Shown here in pieces: positions 61,176 through 64,000 of a DNA stretch of 64,000 bases. The notes under the pieces were generated by a model that did not search any database, had not been told where the DNA came from, and worked only from the letters and a program-made list of their open reading frames with translations. The stretch is from JAKZRT01 sp965247915 (lineage in GTDB: Bacteria; Pseudomonadota; Alphaproteobacteria; Rhodobacterales; Rhodobacteraceae), in the NCBI GenBank assembly GCA_965247915.1, contig OZ252048.1, positions 3,720,001 to 3,784,000 on the forward strand, read 5' to 3'. Every line of letters starts with the position of its first letter. The first letter of the stretch is position 1. Made by a program: the position numbers and the translations under genes.

Positions 61176-62147
61176 ATGACCCAAGCATCGACCGAACCAA
61201 CGCGGCCCCCGCTTACGCTTTACCTCGCAGCACCGCGCGGGTTCTGCGCGGGCGTCGACCGCGCCATCAAGATTGTGGAAATGGCGCTGGTAAAATGGGG
61301 CGCACCGGTCTTTGTGCGCCACGAAATCGTCCACAACGCCTTTGTGGTCGATGGCTTGCGGGCGCGCGGCGCGGTTTTTGTCGAAGACCTGGACGACTGC
61401 CCCACCGACAGACCGGTCATCTTCTCGGCCCACGGCGTGCCCAAGGCAGTGCCAGCCGAAGCCGCGCGGCGTGAGATGCTTTTCGTCGATGCCACCTGCC
61501 CGCTGGTCAGCAAGGTGCATGTCGGCGCGGCGCGCCACAATGAGGCCGGTCTGCAGATGGTGATGATTGGCCATGCCGGTCATCCCGAAACCGTCGGCAC
61601 CATGGGCCAGTTGCCACCGGGCGAAGTGCTGTTGGTCGAAACGCTCGGTGATGTGGCGCGGCTTGGGGTGCGCGACCCCGGACGGCTGGCCTATATCACC
61701 CAGACCACGTTGTCGGTCGATGACACGTCCGCGATTGTGGCCGCGCTCAAAGCGCGGTTTCCGGGCATTGTCGGGCCGCACAAGGAAGACATTTGTTACG
61801 CCACCACCAACCGCCAGGAGGCGGTCAAGGCCGCCGCACCGCTGGTCGATGCGCTGCTGGTCATCGGGGCGCCGAACTCATCGAACTCGCGGCGCCTGGT
61901 CGAGGTTGGGGCCAAGGCGGGCTGCGGGTATTCGCAGCTGATCGCGCGGGCCGGCGATATCGACTGGCGCGCGCTTGAAGGGATCAGCGCGCTGGCGATC
62001 ACCGCGGGCGCGTCTGCGCCCGAAGAATTGGTCGATGAGGTGGTGGACGCCTTTCGTGCGCGCTTTGATCTTACGGTCAAGACCGTGGAGACCACCAAAG
62101 AGGCCGTTGAGTTCAAAGTGCCGCGGGTTCTGAGGCAGGCATCTTGA
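61176..62147 (+). CDS. ispH: 4-hydroxy-3-methylbut-2-enyl diphosphate reductase
   Basis: Predicted 323-residue Fe-S enzyme of the MEP isoprenoid pathway. The three cluster cysteines are C24 in APRGFCAGVDRAI, C108 in FVDATCPLVSKVH and C207 in KEDICYATTNRQEA. The catalytic Glu-Thr region is in TQTTLSVDD and GAPNSSNSRRLVEV. The start MTQASTEPTRPPLTL was preferred over an upstream in-frame codon. Confidence 0.95.
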   Translation: MTQASTEPTRPPLTLYLAAPRGFCAGVDRAIKIVEMALVKWGAPVFVRHEIVHNAFVVDGLRARGAVFVEDLDDCPTDRPVIFSAHGVPKAVPAEAARREMLFVDATCPLVSKVHVGAARHNEAGLQMVMIGHAGHPETVGTMGQLPPGEVLLVETLGDVARLGVRDPGRLAYITQTTLSVDDTSAIVAALKARFPGIVGPHKEDICYATTNRQEAVKAAAPLVDALLVIGAPNSSNSRRLVEVGAKAGCGYSQLIARAGDIDWRALEGISALAITAGASAPEELVDEVVDAFRARFDLTVKTVETTKEAVEFKVPRVLRQAS

Positions 62148-62201
62148 GGGGCGACCGCCAAACGCCCGAGGCCGAACTTGCCGCGTTTATCGGGGCCGCG
62201 C

Positions 62202-62678
62202 GTGCCTGAGTTCTTCGCCTTTACCGACGGGGCCTGTTCGGGCAACCCCGGCCCGGGCGGCTGGGGCGCGCTGTTGCAGGCGCGCAACGGCGAGACGGTG
62301 ATCCGCGAGCGCGAGCTGAGCGGTGGCGCGGTCGAGACCACCAACAACCGCATGGAATTGTTGGCCGCGATCGAGGCGCTTGAAGCGCTGGAGCGGGCCA
62401 GCGAGATCACGGTGGTGACCGACAGCGCCTACGTCAAGAACGGGATCGAGACCTGGCTGGCCAACTGGAAGCGCCGGGGCTGGAAGACTGCCGCCAAAAA
62501 GCCGGTCAAGAACGAAGACTTGTGGCGGCGGCTTGACGACGCGGCTGCGCGTCACCGCGTGGTCTGGCAGTGGGTCAAGGGCCACGCCGGGCACCCGGAA
62601 AACGAACGCGCCGATGCGCTGGCACGGGCCGGAATGGACCCTTTCAAGCCGGTGAAAAAGCCCAAGCCAAAGGCCTGA
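62202..62678 (+). CDS. rnhA: Ribonuclease HI
   Basis: Predicted 158-residue enzyme that cleaves RNA in RNA-DNA hybrids. Catalytic acids: D9 in FAFTDGACSGNPGPGGWG, E52 in TTNNRMELLAAIEAL, D74 in VVTDSAYVKNGIETW, and a last Asp in ENERADALARAG. The start is GTG at 62202, giving the usual MPEFFAFTDG. A basic KPVKKPKPKA tail follows the core. Located 54 bp after ispH on the same strand. Confidence 0.94.
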   Translation: MPEFFAFTDGACSGNPGPGGWGALLQARNGETVIRERELSGGAVETTNNRMELLAAIEALEALERASEITVVTDSAYVKNGIETWLANWKRRGWKTAAKKPVKNEDLWRRLDDAAARHRVVWQWVKGHAGHPENERADALARAGMDPFKPVKKPKPKA

Positions 62679-62738
62679 CGCCAGATTGCCGCGCGCGCCG
62701 GAACCGGTTAGCAAGGCGGCAATTGGAAAGGACCGCAC

Positions 62739-63887
62739 ATGACCCAAGCGCTCGATCCTGTCGATCTGACCGCGCGTCTGGTGCGCTGTGCTTCGGTGAC
62801 GCCGAACGACGACGGCGCGCTTGATGTGGTGCAAGCGGTTCTGGAAGCGGGCGGTTTTGACTGCACGCGCATCCCGCGCCGCGATATCGACAACCTTTTC
62901 GCCCGGTGGGGCGAGAAAGGGCATGGCCGCAGTTTCGGCTTTAACGGCCACACCGATGTGGTGCCGGCGGGCGATGCTGCCGACTGGCGTTTTGATCCCT
63001 TTTCCGCCCAAATCTCCGACGGCAGGCTTTGGGGGCGCGGGGCGGCCGACATGAAATCGGGCGTCGCGGCATTTGCGGCGGCGGCTGTTGAATTTGTTAC
63101 AAATTCCCCGCCCGACGGCGCGGTAATCCTTTCGATCACCGGCGACGAAGAGGCGGATGCAACCGACGGAACCGCCGCGATTCTGGAGTGGATGGCCGGG
63201 AACGGCGAGGCGATGAGCGCCTGCCTGGTGGGCGAGCCGACCTGCCCCGGGACCATGGGCGAGATGATGAAAGTCGGGCGGCGCGGATCGATGACCGCCT
63301 ACATCAAAGCAACCGGCGTTCAGGGTCATTCGGCCTATCCACACCGCGCGAAAAACCCGGTGCAGGCCATCGCACGATTAGCCGACCTTCTGGCCCGGCA
63401 CGGGTTGGATCAGGGCACCGAACACTTCGGCGCCTCGACGCTGGCCGTGACCACGATCGACACCGGCAACGCGGCAAACAACGTCATTCCGGCGACCTGC
63501 CGGATGGCGGTCAACATCCGGTTCAACGACGCCCACGACTCGGACAGCCTGACCGCCTGGCTGGAAAGCGAGGCGGCGAGGGTTGGGGCTAAAACCGACG
63601 TAACAATCACCATGCGGACCCAGGTTTCGGGCGAAAGCTTTCTGACGCCGCCGGGGGAGCTGAGCGCGCTGGTGGCGCGTGTGGTCGAAGAAATGACCGG
63701 GGTCAGACCGGAACTTTCGACATCCGGCGGCACGTCGGACGCCCGGTTCATCAAAAACCATTGCCCGGTTGTCGAATTTGGCCTGGTTGGCGCGACCATG
63801 CACAAAGTCGATGAACATGTTGAGGTTGCCCATATTCGCCAATTGAAGGACATCTATTCGGGCATTCTGGCCGGGTATTTCGCCTGA
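62739..63887 (+). CDS. dapE: Succinyl-diaminopimelate desuccinylase
   Basis: Predicted 382-residue M20-type dizinc enzyme for lysine and peptidoglycan precursor synthesis. FNGHTDVVPAGD carries the first His and Asp ligands; LSITGDEEADATDGT carries the catalytic Glu pair; LVGEPTCPGTMGEMMKVGRR is specific for DapE. TSGGTSDARFIKNHCPVVEF is the C-terminal signature. GGAAAGGA precedes the ATG. It overlaps the next gene by one base (TGATG). Confidence 0.95.
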   Translation: MTQALDPVDLTARLVRCASVTPNDDGALDVVQAVLEAGGFDCTRIPRRDIDNLFARWGEKGHGRSFGFNGHTDVVPAGDAADWRFDPFSAQISDGRLWGRGAADMKSGVAAFAAAAVEFVTNSPPDGAVILSITGDEEADATDGTAAILEWMAGNGEAMSACLVGEPTCPGTMGEMMKVGRRGSMTAYIKATGVQGHSAYPHRAKNPVQAIARLADLLARHGLDQGTEHFGASTLAVTTIDTGNAANNVIPATCRMAVNIRFNDAHDSDSLTAWLESEAARVGAKTDVTITMRTQVSGESFLTPPGELSALVARVVEEMTGVRPELSTSGGTSDARFIKNHCPVVEFGLVGATMHKVDEHVEVAHIRQLKDIYSGILAGYFA

Positions 63888-64000
63888 TGGACCAGCGCTG
63901 GCTGGTGGTCATGGTCAAAGAGCCGCGCCCGGGGCGGGTCAAGACGCGGCTGGCGCGCGACATCGGCAATGTGGCTGCTGCCTGGTGGTTCCGCCATCAA
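63887..64000 (+). CDS. DUF2064/TIGR04282-type glycosyltransferase, N-terminal fragment
   Basis: Only 38 codons lie within the window: MDQRWLVVMVKEPRPGRVKT then RLARDIGNVAAAWWFR. The VMVKEPRPGRVKTRLA string is the nucleotide-binding start of the DUF2064 family, which includes enzymes proposed for arsenosugar synthesis and CofC relatives. The rest runs past the right edge of the window. The ATG overlaps the dapE stop. Confidence 0.8.
   Translation, partial: MDQRWLVVMVKEPRPGRVKTRLARDIGNVAAAWWFRHQ

Overview
The window is a high-GC chromosome segment from an alphaproteobacterium, most likely Rhodobacteraceae (Roseobacter/Rhodobacter type). Pointers are the cobL-cobH-CbiX cluster, the DUF1150-hsp20 pair, DUF1467 beside methylmalonyl-CoA epimerase, a fused ATP sulfurylase/APS kinase, a class of Hint-domain proteins common in marine Rhodobacterales, and the rpoZ-rsh-DUF2062-pdxJ-acpS-lepB-rnc order. 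No rRNA, tRNA or CRISPR array was recognised.

Layout. 1-2.7 kb: cobalamin genes on the minus strand. 3.1-7.2 kb: an HDAC-family deacetylase, a nitroreductase, a CysZ/EI24-type membrane protein broken by one in-frame TGA, methylmalonyl-CoA epimerase and a response regulator. 7.5-11.9 kb: an AT-richer accessory stretch with a standalone nuclease-like defence gene, a truncated MT-A70 methyltransferase and a BglII-type restriction-modification pair whose methyltransferase is frameshifted by a perfect 17-bp tandem duplication. 11.9-16 kb: aspS with an unusual internal insert, then an IS1380-type element. 16-25 kb: cfa, two GT87-like membrane glycosyltransferases, carB and tdk. 25-31 kb: csaA-like, proC, YbjN, ubiK, and an lgt-midA-pgeF operon. 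31-39 kb: Hint protein, Lrp regulator, methyltransferase, trxB, YHS protein, sat/cysC, a glycosyltransferase gene broken by a perfect 14-bp tandem duplication, and hsp20. 39.5-43.2 kb: purE-(reductase)-purK and an IS110-type element. 43.3-50.6 kb: aminotransferase, VOC protein, a Tat-exported cyclase, trpS, a rhomboid-like protein without catalytic residues, an M20 hydrolase and an SNase. 50.8-60.2 kb: IS630, then rnc-lepB-acpS, a second deletion-bearing IS110 copy, pdxJ-DUF2062-rsh-rpoZ and folK. 60.4-64 kb: NYN RNase-like protein, ispH, rnhA, dapE and a partial glycosyltransferase.

Most core genes are housekeeping genes in short operons, many with ATGA, GTGA or TGATG overlaps. The notable features lie between them. 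(i) Two IS110 copies share a 160-bp non-coding leader that may encode a bridge RNA, and both sit at a CT dinucleotide inside the same dispersed palindromic repeat family found elsewhere in the window. (ii) Two single-gene cassettes, downstream of carB and of trpS, are each bounded distally by a decayed direct copy of the 3' end of that housekeeping gene; at trpS the decayed copy still carries strong terminator hairpins. (iii) Two genes are broken by perfect short tandem duplications whose removal restores the frame. All homology calls were made by eye; no database search or alignment program was run.
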